Positions 1 to 13,926 of a stretch of DNA of 64,000 nucleotides are shown piece by piece. The notes beneath the pieces are model-generated. The model was not told where the DNA came from. It made no database searches and was given only the letters and a program-made list of their open reading frames with translations. A program made the position numbers and the translations under genes. Source of the stretch: Lycocorax pyrrhopterus obiensis (taxonomy: Eukaryota; Chordata; Aves; Passeriformes; Paradisaeidae); assembly GCA_014706295.1 (NCBI GenBank), contig JACSVZ010000004.1, positions 88,419,047-88,483,046 of the forward strand. Direction: 5' to 3'. The stretch's first letter is position 1. The number at the start of each line of letters is the position of its first letter.

Positions 1-3000
1 ATCTGGGAATACAGTCCTCTGCTATTGCTGGTGCTGTAGATTAAGTCTGAGGAGTCAAAATACTATTTTTCAGGTGTTCTGCAGTGAGTTGCTCTTAGTC
101 TATCCTGTTGAAGAAAATTCACCTTGTGTAGTACACTGAAATATTTATTGCGAGTAATTCTGTGGCCTGGTTAGGACATTAAAAAAAAAAAAAAAGAGAC
201 CTACTTTCTGCTATGAACAACGAATGTCCTTGCATAATTAATATTTAATTTACCACCCTCACCTAAGAAGTGAGTGATCTTAAATCTCACCCCTAGTTCA
301 GTGCATGTTTAATTAGGTATGCAAAGCGAAATTGCCCTGGTAAACAAGAATTAAAGCGCCTTCTCTTTGAACCAGTGGTTTGGACTATCTTTCTCAAGGA
401 GTCTACCAATTCAGATGGGTCAAAAGTGCTAACCAAATAGAAATGTCTGACTTTTGGTGGACTCTGTTTTCTTCAGCATTAAGAGATTATTTGCACTAGG
501 ATTTTGTCTTTAGATCAGAAGTGCATTTTTCAAGTGACTCTCCCAGTCACCGCTAGTTCCTGTACATTGGTTCACACCAAAATACAAAGCCTGTGATCCA
601 GCTGCACACAGGAAGTCAGTTCAGAGGTTCAGAACCACATTAGTCTGAAGTAGCAACCCCTGAAAGTCATATAGCATAAGTGTAAAGCCCTAATTGCTTT
701 TTCTCTCTACAGATTTGCAGTGGCTGGACTGCACTTCCTCCTAATACAGCATAGCCTTAACTTCACCTTTGCTGCAAGAGTGATTTTCTTTTTCAGTGAC
801 TTCAGCCTACATATGAATCATTTAGAAGGGAACAAACCCACAAACTCTGACATTTCCACTGCTTGTAAGAATGAAAAGACTGGATTTATTTAAATTATAA
901 CATGCTTTGGCTACCTTTGCAGATTCGATTTTCCCCATAAAAAGTTCCCATGTATATTTGCAGTCCCAGTTGAATTATAAATCTGTGCACAAACATTTGG
1001 ACCTGTACTATATTTTAGGAATAAAAATCAGGAAACTATCTGGATTGACACTAATTTTCAGTATAAAAGAGCATAATGTGCAGGACCAACCAGCTTTTTA
1101 TGGTAAGGGGATAGGAAGGCTGACAATACAGCGTTTAAATTTCTTTAGAGAATGCAAAGTCTTTTCTTAACAAATTCCTAGATATTATGTTCTGGGGCAT
1201 GCTTAATGATCATGAGCTGTTGACTAATCATAGACTGCCAAAAATATGGTTCGGAATTGTTTGTGCAATGAAATTTCTCAGATAATTCTCTTCTAATGTG
1301 GAGGCATTTTCTGTCTTGATTATTGGTAAGATGCACTAGCTGCTGGGTTTTCTATTAGTGATATTCCAACCTGTGCTATTACTTTTATTAACTGTACCAA
1401 CAATACTATGTTTTGGGGTTCAAGCCATGGACTGCAGCCATCTCCAAAAAGATGTGAAACTAAGCAAGTGAAGAATGAATGATTTACATCAGCTACAAAT
1501 GCACCATTCACCCAAATGCTGCAAGCAATTAATTTCAAAAGCTGTTCTAATGAATGGTATTCATGCTTCTAAAATGAACCAGCGTGGAACCTGCCAGCTT
1601 CTTTCCAGAACAATCTTTGATATGAGACAACATTGAACATGCAGAGGCTTTGAACAAGCCAGTTCAGAAAAGCATTGGGAGTACTAGAAATAGTTTGAAA
1701 TATGAGTGCACAGATATGTCTCTGTGGAAAATTCATGCAAATTATTTCTGAATTTCTTGACTTCATTTCTTTCCCTCTAAGATATTAACTATTTTAATAT
1801 AGCCTTCTTGCTGAATTACAAACAGGACTCATTTTTGCTGATTATTTATTTCTTTGGCTCCTACTTGCAGCACAGCTGAGCTTTATTTTAAGCAATCTTT
1901 TTTACTTCTTCAAATCTCACACACAGTGCACTCTTCTGCGTGATCTGAATAGATTTAATTGTACTTTATTGGGGCTGATATTGAGTAAATGTAAATTTAA
2001 ATGAAAAAAGAGGAAGGACTAGAGTAAAAGATTTGCCAAATTGCATCCTAAAAGATAACCATATACTTGGTTAACAGAATGTACTTTCAATTTTCACTTT
2101 CATCCATTCACACTTGTGAAACTATGGGATATTCCCTGAAGCTTCCTTCTTGCCAAGTAGTGTACTACCCCAGACTGATATATTAGCCAGTTGATTCTGA
2201 TTACACAGATTGCATTTTGAATGTGCATAAAAGAAATACATTTTTAGTTGCTGATTCATAAGGTCAAATATTGTGATCGGTGTTCACAATATAAGAATAT
2301 GTCCTGGTAGCATAAAATACTGCTTTATGCTGCTGCATTTAAGTCCTTTGTAACCTTTACAGATAAACATCACACCAATCCAAGTTAAGGTGATATATTA
2401 AAATCCTTTCTACTGATCCCAGCAACCATTTCTGTGTTATTATAGTGAAGGAGCTCTATGGGTTTTTATATGAATTAAGTGACAATATTGTTGAAAGGAG
2501 AAATGGTCCAGTTTTCAACGGGCAATGAAAGTGAAGTCATGGGCCATCGTAACCAGGGGACAAGATTACAGTCCCTTAAAATAATTTATAGGAAAGAAAA
2601 ACTTGGAAACAAACATTTAAGACATTCAATACCTTTTAAAATCTAAGATGTTTGTATTTCAAAAAAATAACACTTAAAATTCTGGGATATGTACATGTAA
2701 GTATGACATAATCCAACTTGTCCTCTGAGAGTGAAACTCATCTGTTATCCTCTCTTCTATCTTGTATTTTTGCCTTTTTCACAAATGCTTCTATATTTTG
2801 CCCTTATTAATTAATGAACTTGTAAGTCCTTTTATTCATGTGTGCTTGGATGACAGTGTGTGTACAACTCTTCTGTTAGAAAAGAGCAGGCAGAGAACAC
2901 AGAATACTTGCCAGATTTCTGTATTGATGCACCTGAAAACAGAGATTCTCCTACTAGAAGTGCCCATGCTGTTTCATGAAGACATGAAACATCTCCAGGA

Positions 3001-4344
3001 AGTTATTTTGTGTTTCTGTTAGCAGTTAAAGTTGTTGGTTCTGAGACCATTTTTAATATCATTTTCAGATAAAGAAATATACCTAAATTTAGCTGTTCTC
3101 AATATGAATTTCTGTGAAGGTAAAAAAGAAATCTGATGAGAAAAAATGAGATCTACAAAAAAGGGCAACGGCCAAACAACAAAAACAAGACATAAAAATA
3201 ACAGTGCCCCTCACCCTCATTTTGTGTGAAGTCTTACAACAGTTCAGAAAATTATTGTAGTGCCTTTCAAAATGTCATCATAAGATTGATAGAAGGTTAT
3301 AAGATGGCAATGAAAATAAACAAGATCCAAAGAGTTCAGCATCAGGGAATAGGGATGTACTACCTGATGTTGGCCACAAAGGAAAAGTACATCAAGGATA
3401 GAAGGAAGCTTAGACAGAGAAGGCTGTTGAAGATTATATTATTCTGGCTTCCCTGAAGAGCTCTCTAGAGAATCTCAGAAGAATTATTAGGTTCTGTAAC
3501 ATGGCTTCTTGGTGGTTGATAGGGAAAAATTATTGTCAAAGACATTCTGGTTTTATTGTGTGAGAATGTTTGCAGCTAGCTGGACACATGGTGTTTGCCC
3601 TCGAGAGTTTTCATTGTGAGTGAAAAATCCCATCTAAAAAAGTTATGGATGCCTTTGAAAATCATTCCTTGTCTCTATGACTGCCCTCTGTATGGATTTT
3701 ACCTTTCACAAAAGCTTTGGGGGTGATGTGTGGCCACAGCAGTGCATCAAGCACAAAAAAGTTTTCCTACAGTTCAGGTGTTTTAAAGGGCTCTTACCAT
3801 GTTATAGCCCACTGTCTGCAGCCAGATGCTGGATTGATTTCAGGCATTTTAGCTGACATCCTTGAAATTAATAGGAATTTTCCCTAATTCTCATCTTTGA
3901 ACCATGCTGTCAAAACATCTTTTAAAAGTTGTTGGAGCCTCAGGGACACACAGTTTCTGAAGGAAGTGGCATTAGTAATAAAGCAACACAGAAAACATTT
4001 GAGAGTGTAGAGAACCGATTAAAACAGATTCTCTGGTTTTGGTCTCAGTAGGCACAATACAGTACATTTTATGACTGAAGATAATTATAGGATATTTGTG
4101 TGATTAATTTTGCAAGTTTCATATCAAATCAAAAAGAAATATCTTGAATTGTTTCTTCTTCAGGCTGACTTTCCTTTGAAGTTGCGTTTTCTTTAGCATT
4201 AATAAAAAAGACATTGAATGAAAGAGGCTTGTGCTAAGTTGCATTTCTGCAAAACATTTAGTTTCCAAACATAATATTTATTTTAAATAAAAGTTCTAAA
4301 TATCAAATATGGTGCCATATCATGTCATATGGTGTAAAAACTTA
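1..4344. other. Unique AT-rich non-coding DNA
   Basis: I recognise no gene or interspersed repeat here. It holds a 15-base A run at 181-195, ordinary short open frames and one splice-flanked pair of open segments (713-864 and 923-1102), listed separately. The base composition is that of the rest of the window. It could be intron or intergenic DNA; nothing in the sequence decides between them. Confidence 0.6.
713..1102 (+). other. Candidate exon pair (713-864 and 923-1102), unrecognised
   Basis: A pyrimidine-rich acceptor ending CTACAG precedes 713 and a GTAAGA donor follows 864. A second acceptor ending TTTGCAG precedes 923 and a GTAAGG donor follows 1102. The frame is open through both segments: one base plus 50 codons plus one base, then two bases plus 59 codons plus one base, so the phases join without a stop. 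I recognise no protein family. Against it, the implied intron is only 58 bp, shorter than vertebrate introns normally are, and AT-rich DNA yields such pairs by chance. A continuous frame from 907 to 1170 explains the second segment equally well. Confidence 0.15.
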
Positions 4345-5390
4345 TCTAAACATTCGCAAAGGAGTACAGAGACAACGGCAGATGGAGCAGCTCAAACAGC
4401 ACCGCGCCCCAGCTCCCCACCCCAGGGAGTCATCAGCCCATCACAGCCCTGTCTCTGCAAGCCCAGAGGAGCACAGGACAAGTGGGAGCCCAAACTAAGG
4501 GCTGTCTCAGGAAAGGCTCAGCCCTAGTGTCCAGATATGGCACTCAGCACGGTAGGCCAAGAGGAGCAGCTCCATATCCCCTTCCAGACCACGGACTTGC
4601 TGCCTAGAGGTGTTGAATGTGTCATGGGATGCTGGGGAAGACCGTTTTGAGATTGCATAAGCCTTACCATGGGATGTTTGGGGAAGAAATCAGAGGTGGA
4701 GAAGGGGATGGATTCAGATGATTTGAGGAGGAACAACTGTGAGAAAATAAAGGTGCGAGGGGACGAACAGAGCTGGAAGTGTGTAAACAGCAGCTCGTGT
4801 GGCCGTGCCCCCACAAGGGTTGTAAAGGCCCATGGGTGGGTGATGTTGGCCTTGGCTGAGGGTGGCTTGTTGTGCCTGCAGCTGGGCTGGACTGTGGGTC
4901 TGGGGCCAGTGACCAGAGAGCTCCCAGTGAGTGATACCCTGTGCCAGCCCCAGGTGGGACGAGGGCCAGAGCCTGTCTGCCTGCAGTGCAGCATCGGGAG
5001 CCACTGTAGCTGTGCAGGTGAGTGGGTGGGAGCTTCTGGGGTCTCCTAGGGACAGGGGAGTGTCAGTCAGCTCTGTGCATGCTTATATATGTGTGTGTGT
5101 ATGTGTGTAGGTCTGAGCGCCAGCAAGCAGAGTGGAGCTGTGGTCCCACAGATTCACATGACCAGGAACCAGCAACTGGGGAGGCTGGGATCCAGGAGCA
5201 TTTGCTGGACAGACGAGGTGCCTGAGCTCAGCTGTGGGTGGGAGCCACACTACCCAGTGTGTAGGTGTGTACTCACCTGTGAGTATGTGTATTCCCACCT
5301 GTGAACCTCCATCCTGTTCAGACAGAGAGGGGAAACAGGATGAGGCTGTTGATGCTGCCTGTGTCAGTGCAAGTGCTGTGTGTCTGTTGG
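4345..5390. repeat. GC/TG-rich island, probable interspersed-repeat remnant (family not assigned)
   Basis: This block stands out from AT-rich surroundings by high G+C, CpG-containing stretches and a TG run at about 5,089-5,109 next to TATATA. It carries overlapping open frames on both strands (longest 126 codons on plus from 4,669 and 156 codons on minus ending at 4,524), as expected when GC-rich DNA lacks stop codons. GTGAGTGGG at about 5,019 and CACCTGTGAGTATG at about 5,273 are splice-donor-like. The later part (GTCTGAGCGCCAGCAAGCAG, then GGATGAGGCTG near 5,340) gives me an impression of an avian LTR-type repeat, but I cannot name the family. A decayed exon cluster or CpG island is the alternative. 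Both edges are approximate. Confidence 0.4.
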
Positions 5391-6240
5391 GGTTAACCTA
5401 TGTGGGCAAGTATATATGCATCCTAACACCATATATTATATGTATGAGTTCTCATTTTGTATGATCAGGCAGTAGATATCTCCTCAAGGTAACAACTATG
5501 CTTGGCAAGATAAACCGAAAGGTCTTTTGCATCTCTGGCCACTGAATATTTAGAAATAAATTTTGGAATTATCAGAATGATGTCTGTCATGTGCTTCTTC
5601 CAGGACATGTGACTGTAACCCCCCAAGACATTTTGTGCCAGAGAACCTCGTTAGTACAACTTATGAGTTGACTGAATAAATATAAAGCTGGATAAAGCTA
5701 GGCTGGACTGCAAAGTACACAATTGCAGCTCTGGGATCCCCCACTTGAACTAACAGATATGTTTGGCAGCGATAGTGCCATAAACAGTTAAATCAGTAGT
5801 GGCAGGAGTCCCCTAGAATCCTAGATGCCAAACTACTGTTTAATTTCATTTGGGGTCCTTGAGATTCAATGCATATTATAGCTTATTTTAATTTATTTCT
5901 TAATTTTCCAGTGTTTGCTTTCAGTCTTGAGTAGTTTAAGAAAACTCAAATTGAAATTCATAACAAAAACTGTCTATGACTTTGCAGTCTGAAATTTTCC
6001 TGATGGAGACTGCCTTGACTTTAAACAAAGCATTATTTTCAAATTCCAGTTATTCAGGCTAAATGGACTGTCTTTGACAGCTGATTAAAATATGTATGCA
6101 TTATAATTTTTACTGGTCACTATTGTAAAGAGGGGTGTTAATGGACTTTTTTCCTCTATTAGTAAATTTTCATGGCAGTTTTGCAAGGCAAATGTAAATT
6201 AAAAGCCTAATATTAAATCACTGCAGCAAATCCCTTCAAT
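5391..6240. other. Non-coding AT-rich DNA, nothing recognised
   Basis: No repeat tail, RNA gene or convincing open frame was seen. The sequence falls from the GC-rich island back to the AT-rich background at about 5,390-5,450. Confidence 0.6.
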
Positions 6241-6425
6241 TCTATCAAGTAAAATAATAATTATAAATTAAAAAACAATAAATATAACACATAAGTAATA
6301 CATATAAAATATGTAATAAAAATAATTAAAATAATAAAATATAGTTATAAATATATAATTAAAATAATAAAATTTGGTTATAATAAAAATAGTTATAAAT
6401 AATAATTACTTTTATTAATAGTAAA
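6241..6425. repeat. A/T-only low-complexity block with a 33-bp tandem duplication
   Basis: The block is almost entirely A and T. Within it a unit starting at 6,322 (ATAATTAAAATAATAAAAT) recurs at 6,355 with a few changes, giving an imperfect tandem duplication of period 33. It looks like replication-slippage DNA. No coding or regulatory role is indicated. Confidence 0.85.
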
Positions 6426-7330
6426 AAAACCTCTTGTCATACAACAGCATAACCTTTTACTTAGTTATCATTAGCTAGCTACAGTGATAATTGTCCTAAT
6501 TTACACAATTTACACTATCTAAATGGATGCCTTAAGGCATATCAAATCACATGCCTAGTGAGCCCATCTTTGATGATCTGATAATACATACTACCTGTCC
6601 TTTAGGGAAATATATGCTAATACATATTTATCACATTTTATGATTAAAGTAAGTAGCAAGCCTATTTTCATTACAAAGACACCAAGTCCGATGTGTTACT
6701 TGAAACACCAGAACAAGGCAAAGTTGGAGACATTGTGGTGCAATGATTTTTGGCAGACAGACACTGCCAATCTCCAATCACAGATATCTGCAAATAAACA
6801 AGTCAACAGAAAACCTATGAGTGATTGTCACTGCTTACCTTCCCTCCCATTGCTGAGATTTGAGTTTTTCAAACTTTCCCAGTTCCTAGGCTCTGATGTG
6901 AGGAATACAAGCAGGCTCAGAAAGCAGCTGTGCCATGTGAGCCTCCAAGGAGCCACAGCGGAGTACAAGAGAAAGAACAAATGAACAGTAAGGTGCCACG
7001 AAACCCAGTGGCTGGACACACAGAGGGACTACTCCTCTGAAGCAAAGCTTTTAGTGCCTCAGGCTCAAAGCGAAACAGAACCATTGAAGTCAGTTGGCAT
7101 GACAGGCTGCAACTGTAATTTATATTGAAAATATGTATTAACACAAATTACACCTTTGCTTTATCTATTGCATTACCATATAACCTCATTTATGAAATTC
7201 TGAAGTCCTTTGATCCATTTTTTTACATCATGATGAATAAATAAGAGACTTTTTGTTAAGACACATGGGATTTTTCCTTCCTGTTCTGTTAAATAGAGGC
7301 CACTAGTGAAGAACTTCATACTTCAGTGAA

Positions 7331-7463
7331 AGATAGATATATATATATATAGACAGATAGATAGTTAGATACAGATATAGATATAGATGATGATATAGAT
7401 GATGATATAGATATAGATATGTATGTATGCATGTATGTATGTATGTATGTATGTACGTACATA
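7331..7463. repeat. Compound microsatellite (TA)n-(GATA)n-(GTAT)n
   Basis: A run of TA dinucleotides passes into interrupted GATA and GATGATATA units, then into GTAT/GCAT units ending in GTACGTACAT. The tyrosine/valine/cysteine/methionine-rich open frames starting at 7,419 and 7,427 are translations of this repeat and are not genes. It is likely length-polymorphic. Confidence 0.95.
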
Positions 7464-10400
7464 TCCCTTCACTTTCTTATCTGCAAGCATGTGCATCTTC
7501 AAATCCTTCAAATCCTATCCCAGGCTGTGAGTCCATCCAGAATCCAGGTACAGAACCCACGTCTCCTGTCCCAACTCTACTTCAGGTCTTCACAGACTCT
7601 GCTTTCCTGCTCACTGGCTAGTAAGTTTGAAGATAAGACAGTCTGTGGTGATCAGGTACAAGACTTAGGCAAACAAGAGCAACAATCAGCTTATATGCAC
7701 ACAAATGGACTCTTATTCTGTCTTTTCCCTCTAATTTCCTGCATTTGTTTCTCCCTGATCTGCTGTAAGGCTCCCCTTTCCCTGCCTTTGGCTCTATCAT
7801 TACAATTATTATTACAATAAGCTTTTCACATTCTCACAATTCTTTCAAAACATCCCAGGACAAGTTTTACACACAACAAAGTCCTCCTAGAGTATCCTGC
7901 AGTAGGTTTGTTCTTTCCCATCAGAGCCTCTTTCCTTCTCATGAGGTGCAAAGCTCTGAGTGACACTCACTTGTGCGGTCAGTTTCTTCAGCAGCCCATC
8001 AGCCAGTGACCAGGAAGCTCAGATCTTTGCCCCTGTCTCCATTATCTGCTACCTATTACAGCTTGTGTATATGTGTGTTTGAGGAGTTTATTTTCCTGTT
8101 TCTTGTTTGCGTTTTACACTGAATAGCGCTTGAACAGATATTGTTACAAACTACATGTCCTTCTAACCCAGGTATCCTTACAGATATCCTGAGGCTGTTA
8201 AGTTTCATGCTCTGCCAATCCACAGCTACTAAGATTTATTATGGATCAGGATCTTTCTGTCTACACCCTCCTTTGCTTCTGGCAACTTGTCCTTGGCCAT
8301 CCACTTGCACTGAATCCTCTTTCTAGCATAAGACACATAGAACAGGTAGGTCTTATCAAAGACATTGTATTGGGCCTTCAGTCATTAAATTTGTCCTTAA
8401 GTTAACTAAATGACCTGACGAACAGACATCACCATACAGCTCTGCTCTTTCAATTATATTTTGCCTTTCAGTATAATGCAATTTTCTATCACCTGCTATC
8501 ACCTTTCTATCTGTGACACGGTAATCAGGTTTTCAGTCTGCCTTAATAATGCCTGGTGCTGTACAACCACTCTTACCCCAACAGTCTCAGTGAAAAGCAA
8601 TATGGGGCAAGACAGTTAAGGACAACCGTTCTGAATCATCCCTGTTTTGCACTGTGTGACTATTTATCACTCTGACATTCCTGTCAGTTCGGATATGACT
8701 GGCAGACCTTCCTTCTCCTGTTTAGCTAGGACATTGTTATGTTTCCAGCCATTAGAAATTCCCAGAGAGCCTTGAGTTGGCACACCACCTATTGCCTCAG
8801 TGAAGTATTTGAGGTCCATGCTTGACTGATCATGGAAAATATCAGTCCTTCTGGTAAATATACATCTGCTTTTCTACTGCCAACATTCAGTATGTTTGAT
8901 GACAGTCAGTTCTTTCCTCCTAAAGACTCCATATATTGGTGTCAGGAATAATTTGCAGAACAAAATAGTTCCCAACTCGCATTGCAAGTATTTGGAAGCA
9001 CTACCAGCATCGTATAAAAGCCCTGTCTATAGTCCAATGTTCCATCCCATGTTGCCCATGACCAGTCTTTCAGGATTATCTTCTCATACCTGACAAGTAA
9101 ATATGGTTTTAGGCAAAAACCCAGCCCAAGATGAGTGCAATGTCTTGCCTGAGAAAATGCAGCCACTGTTCTGTCCCCTGACATGATTCCAGACAAACTT
9201 CTGTTGGAAAACCGAGTGGGATTGACTTTAGCAAAATCAACATTTATACTTATGTAACTCTGCTGTCTGTTTACAGACTGGTTATTTCTTTTCTTCTATG
9301 GAAATGGAGGAGCTAAAAATAGGATTTGGATTTTTTTCTGTGAAGCATTTTGGTGATTTATTTAAACGTATAATTAGAAATAGTAACCTCTAGGAAGTAC
9401 TTTTAGGAGAAAGTAAATGCCAAAGTTGTAAGTGCATCTATAATATTGTTAAAAAAAATGCTGATATATCTAGAAGAGCACAGTATCATTGCTGTTGCCA
9501 TACTATCTTTTTTCTTATCATACAGTATTTGCATATTTACTATCCTTATCTGTATGGTTTCTGTGACAGATAAGAATGATGACATCTGCTTTTACAAAGA
9601 CACATATAGAAATGCACACAGCACCTCAGGATAGTGCACAAGACTAAGGAATAACAAACAGTGATACACTCACCTAACAAAATAATAATAATATTTTGCT
9701 CAAAGTACATATAGTGACATGGAAACAGAGGAGAATAGAAATAAAGAAGAGTAATGATTTAAAGATAAATAAAGATAAAGAATCTGAAAGACCACAGAGA
9801 GAGTAATACTCACGTAATTGGAAACAGTTTGTGGTAAGGGTTTCTTTTTTAGGGAATTACTGATTTTAGTAGGAAAAAAGCGTTTATTAGAAGACCAAGA
9901 CATTTCAGATTTTATAAAAATGTTTTGTAATTAAATACATTACTTGTCCTTTTTTTTTTTAATAATTTAAAACTTTCTTACCTCTATGGACCTGTAAATT
10001 GTCAATTATGCTGACTATACCTTCCTTCTCAACCCAAGAACTAATGACACCCTATGCTCATGACATTCACTTGAGGGGAGATTTAATTCTCGGTCAGAAT
10101 AGGAACAGATGATTTAATTTTGGGCATCTCTGACAGATCTTAACCCCCTAATCCTTTCTAGGTTAGTGGTCTCTCATTCTCTTACCCCACCTCCCCATTC
10201 CCAGTACTTTTGTCAAGTAAAAGTTTAAAAAACCCACAACATCTGTCTACATATTAAGATATTCTTGATGTGGAATAGTACCAGAGGAAACATTTCTCTG
10301 GGCCTTCTTCCTCTGTAATCCATGCTTGCCAAGGCAGGAAAAGGGTGCCTAGTCAGGGAGAGACTGCAAATAGCTCTTTTCCTGCTTAAGTTTCATTACA

Positions 10401-13400
10401 TAATTTTCCTTTGCACCCCAACACCTAGGGAGAAAAAATGATTGATTGTTTGCCTGATTTTCACTGATCAGTTTCTTATCTATTTGTCTGCTGGTTTGGG
10501 AGCAAGTGATGAATACATTGCCAGACATGCATTTTACATGCTACTGCAAAAGGTCATAAAAGCCTGAAGCTAGCATGAGAACTAAATAGAAAGAGGATCC
10601 TTATTCATAATTTCAAGGCTTTTTTCTATCCAGAAAACTGTCTAGTATTTTATATCTCCTAGCTTCTTACAAGGTTGTACCACAAAGTATCTTCCTAGAT
10701 GTTTCTGAGCATCTTTCTCCTGATGCCTGGTTTGCACATGCCTGCAGCTTTTTAAAAAAGCAGACCTTGTCATTTACATTCAGCTCATTCCCCATCTAGA
10801 CCTGATGGGACTTCTCTTCATAACCTAGGTGTACAAAAGACAAGGAAGGTCTTTCACAGCTCAAGAACTGCATCACAACACCTCTGTTATTTCAGCTTTC
10901 TGTTCCATAAGGAAGCTTTGCAATTTTTATTTAATATTTGCTGTGAATTAAGGTTAGTGTATATTCTACTACCCCAGAAAACTATGAAAATCACCATACT
11001 GTGAAAATGGTAAGAAGAATCGGGACCACAACAGCTACAAAAATTCAAATACCCTCTCCCACATCAACTATGCATAAGCATCAGTATCTTACTGCAGTCC
11101 AAGAGAATGGTTAATGTTTACACAAATTTATTTGATTATTGAGACCTACACATTTATTCTTTTATATTTAGAAAAAAAAATCCTCTTAAGGTCAAAGAGA
11201 GAATGTGTTTGGGGTTTTTTCTACCTCTCTGTAAGACAATGCGTGGGTGAGTATCATCCACCAGACTTTTGACTCCTTCACTCTTTTCAGTCATTCACTT
11301 ACTCTCTGCAGGTTGTATGTAAGCTACCCTGGTGACTCTCTACAGTCTCCCTTTCAGTCAGTTATATTGATTTCCCTGCTACGTAGAATATTGCTACCAT
11401 CATTGTGTCCATGGAGCATTGCTTAACTACTCTTTCTACTAGGTTTCTCGTCACTGATCTTTCAAAAGTGGTGGTTGTAACTGCTTAAACTTTTTTCACT
11501 GAAAGGTCATTTCTTTCTTTTCATGGTGTATATGTTGATTTTTCCTCATGCTGCCTTTATGGTCTATTTACCGTAAAAGAAAATAACTTAAAAGTGGAAA
11601 TAGGCTCATACTTACAGAAATTAAAAGGTAGCTGAAATAATAATACTTCTGAAACTTCATACAAATAACAAGCTCCATAGCCTTTGTGTCAAGAACAGGG
11701 ACATACTAAATTTGAATTAATCTGCTTTTAAACTAAGTGCTTGGTCAAGCAACTCAATAGATATGTGAACTGAGTTCGGTCCAGAATTTAATAGAGTGTA
11801 AAATATTTCATGAACAGCACATTTCTGAGGCTTTATTTCTTCTTTTAGTGAAAGCGCAGCATGGCACTTTTGGAAACTTTTTCCCAGTTTGCCTTAGGTA
11901 TCTCCTGCTGAGTAGAAGAGGATAAGAACAGACAACAGAAGATGGCAGAGGCCACCTTTACACCATGCGATATTGTAGCTCATACTCCAAATGAGGTTTT
12001 TCTGATAGAGAGTGCCTGTCGTCACTATAGACTTCTCTGTCTCTATAGCCTGCCTAGACATAATTCATACTGCCCCAGGACCCACAAAAAAGCTCTAAGG
12101 AGGCATGAGTCAAACTGACACTCAGGACTTTTTGCACCACTTTATCCCTAAATTGGTTCTGATCAAAGTGAAAAGTGAAAACTAATTTTGTCAAGAAAAA
12201 GAAGATACTTGTGCAACAGTCCATTTGCTGGCCTCTATTACCTATGGCAGATTGTAATTTTTATTTCAATTTACATCCTGAAGCATCCTATATTTTTTAA
12301 AAATTGCTTTTATATATTTTTATAATATTTCTCTTTAAGGGACTACAAAGTGTTCTAAATTGTCATACAGTAGGTGAGATACTAATTGCTGTAGCACACT
12401 GTCTTATGATTACGCTGAAAGTGGTTATGGTTGAGGGCCAGCTGTGGACAAATGTTTAAGGAAAAATGTTATCAAGATTGCTTGAAAATAAATCAGATTA
12501 TAAATAAGAAATTTACTGCAGTAAATTTGAGTAAGTGGTTTCTACAGAAACAGAACACTCAAGAACAACAGTAGCTCTTCAAGTGATTTGTTCACTAATT
12601 CTCCCAAGCTGGGCTTGTCAGTAGAATTATTGAAAGAGGCCATAAAATCCCTCAAATATGTTATCTGATAACAAGCCTCCCAGAAGCCATGAATAATCTT
12701 CACTCTTTGTGAGATTAAATAAACCATCTGGGATTCTCTAAAAATGGTTCATAGTATACAATACTGCTAGTAGATGGTTTCAGTTAGCAATAGTTTGTTA
12801 CAAAACTGCTCTGTACTCTTATACTCACTGAATCTTCATAGACATTATATTTTTAGTAATAAAATAATCAATGCTTACATAAAACCCAGTGTGCAAAAAA
12901 ATTTGACATCTTAATCTATGCTTAAAACTACTGACAGCCAAACCCATTATGTTTAGAAATGAAAATTTGTGCAGTAATTGTACTGCTGGTATCAGAGTAT
13001 TACAATTTTGTTTGTTTTCATTTGTGTGCAAAACTCCTATATTCTCCTCTAAAAAAGATTAGGTCATTCATCTGCACCAAAAAGATTTGAGCACATGCTG
13101 AATTCTGAGCATGTAACATCAAGGTATTTAGCTGCACACATTTATATCTTAAGCAAATACATTCTCTAAGCATACGCATAAGCATTTTTGCTGTCCCGGG
13201 ATCAGAATGCAAACAAAGTCCATGTGCAAATCCATTAAAATAAACATCAGACATCCGCTTAACTCCTGTGTTGAATTATTGCCTTTCAGTCTGGTTAGCT
13301 ACTTTTTACCAGTCGCCTTCAGAATTCAATAATCTCTACTTCACCTCTCATAACTTCATCGAGCCATATACTCTGCTTATGTTTTGATTATTCTACCACT

Positions 13401-13926
13401 GAAAGGATCTGGTTTTCTACAACATATGTGGTGGAACATAAGGTAGTTTTTTAAAAAAGACAAAATAATTGATAATTTGTGATTTTTAATTTTAAAAAAT
13501 CTTTTAAAATAATCATTATTGGGATGCAATTTTCTACTTCACTGTTTGCAGAGAAAATGTAGGTGTGTGTATTTGGGGCTTAATTAGGATTGTCACATAC
13601 CTCTGAACTTCAAAAAACAAGAGCATTAGAATCAATCTAAGTTTACAGTCTGATATCCAGCTGAAACAATCCTGTGATGGTTTTGTGATATGACTTTCAT
13701 CTTACATTTTTAAAAGCTAAGTAGAAATTATTTTGGAAAACATTAGTAGCATTAACAGTGCATAATATCAGGTCAGTTACAGATATATATCACCATTCAG
13801 TGTCAAAATCTTGTAGATATTGCAGGAATATTAGATGCAGGAACTCAGATTTTAAAACCTCATTGGCACATTACCTGCCCATAACAATGTTTCTCACATC
13901 CTTCTCTTTTCCCTTAAATTCTTCAG
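7464..13926. other. Non-coding AT-rich DNA, no gene or repeat recognised
   Basis: I see no CR1 tail, LTR or RNA gene over these 6.5 kb. A few short segments are bounded by splice-like signals, for example about 10,888-10,953 before GTTAGT and 11,852-11,900 before GTATCT. Their phases do not form a consistent chain, so I do not call them. A ten-T run lies at about 9,951-9,960. Confidence 0.55.

Noticed and set aside
4524..5049. Overlapping 156-codon minus and 126-codon plus frames
   Set aside because: Both arise because the GC-rich island has few stop codons; neither shows a motif or consistent exon borders.
7419..7820. 133-codon frame starting in the GTAT repeat
   Set aside because: The N-terminal part is microsatellite translation and the rest shows no recognisable motif.
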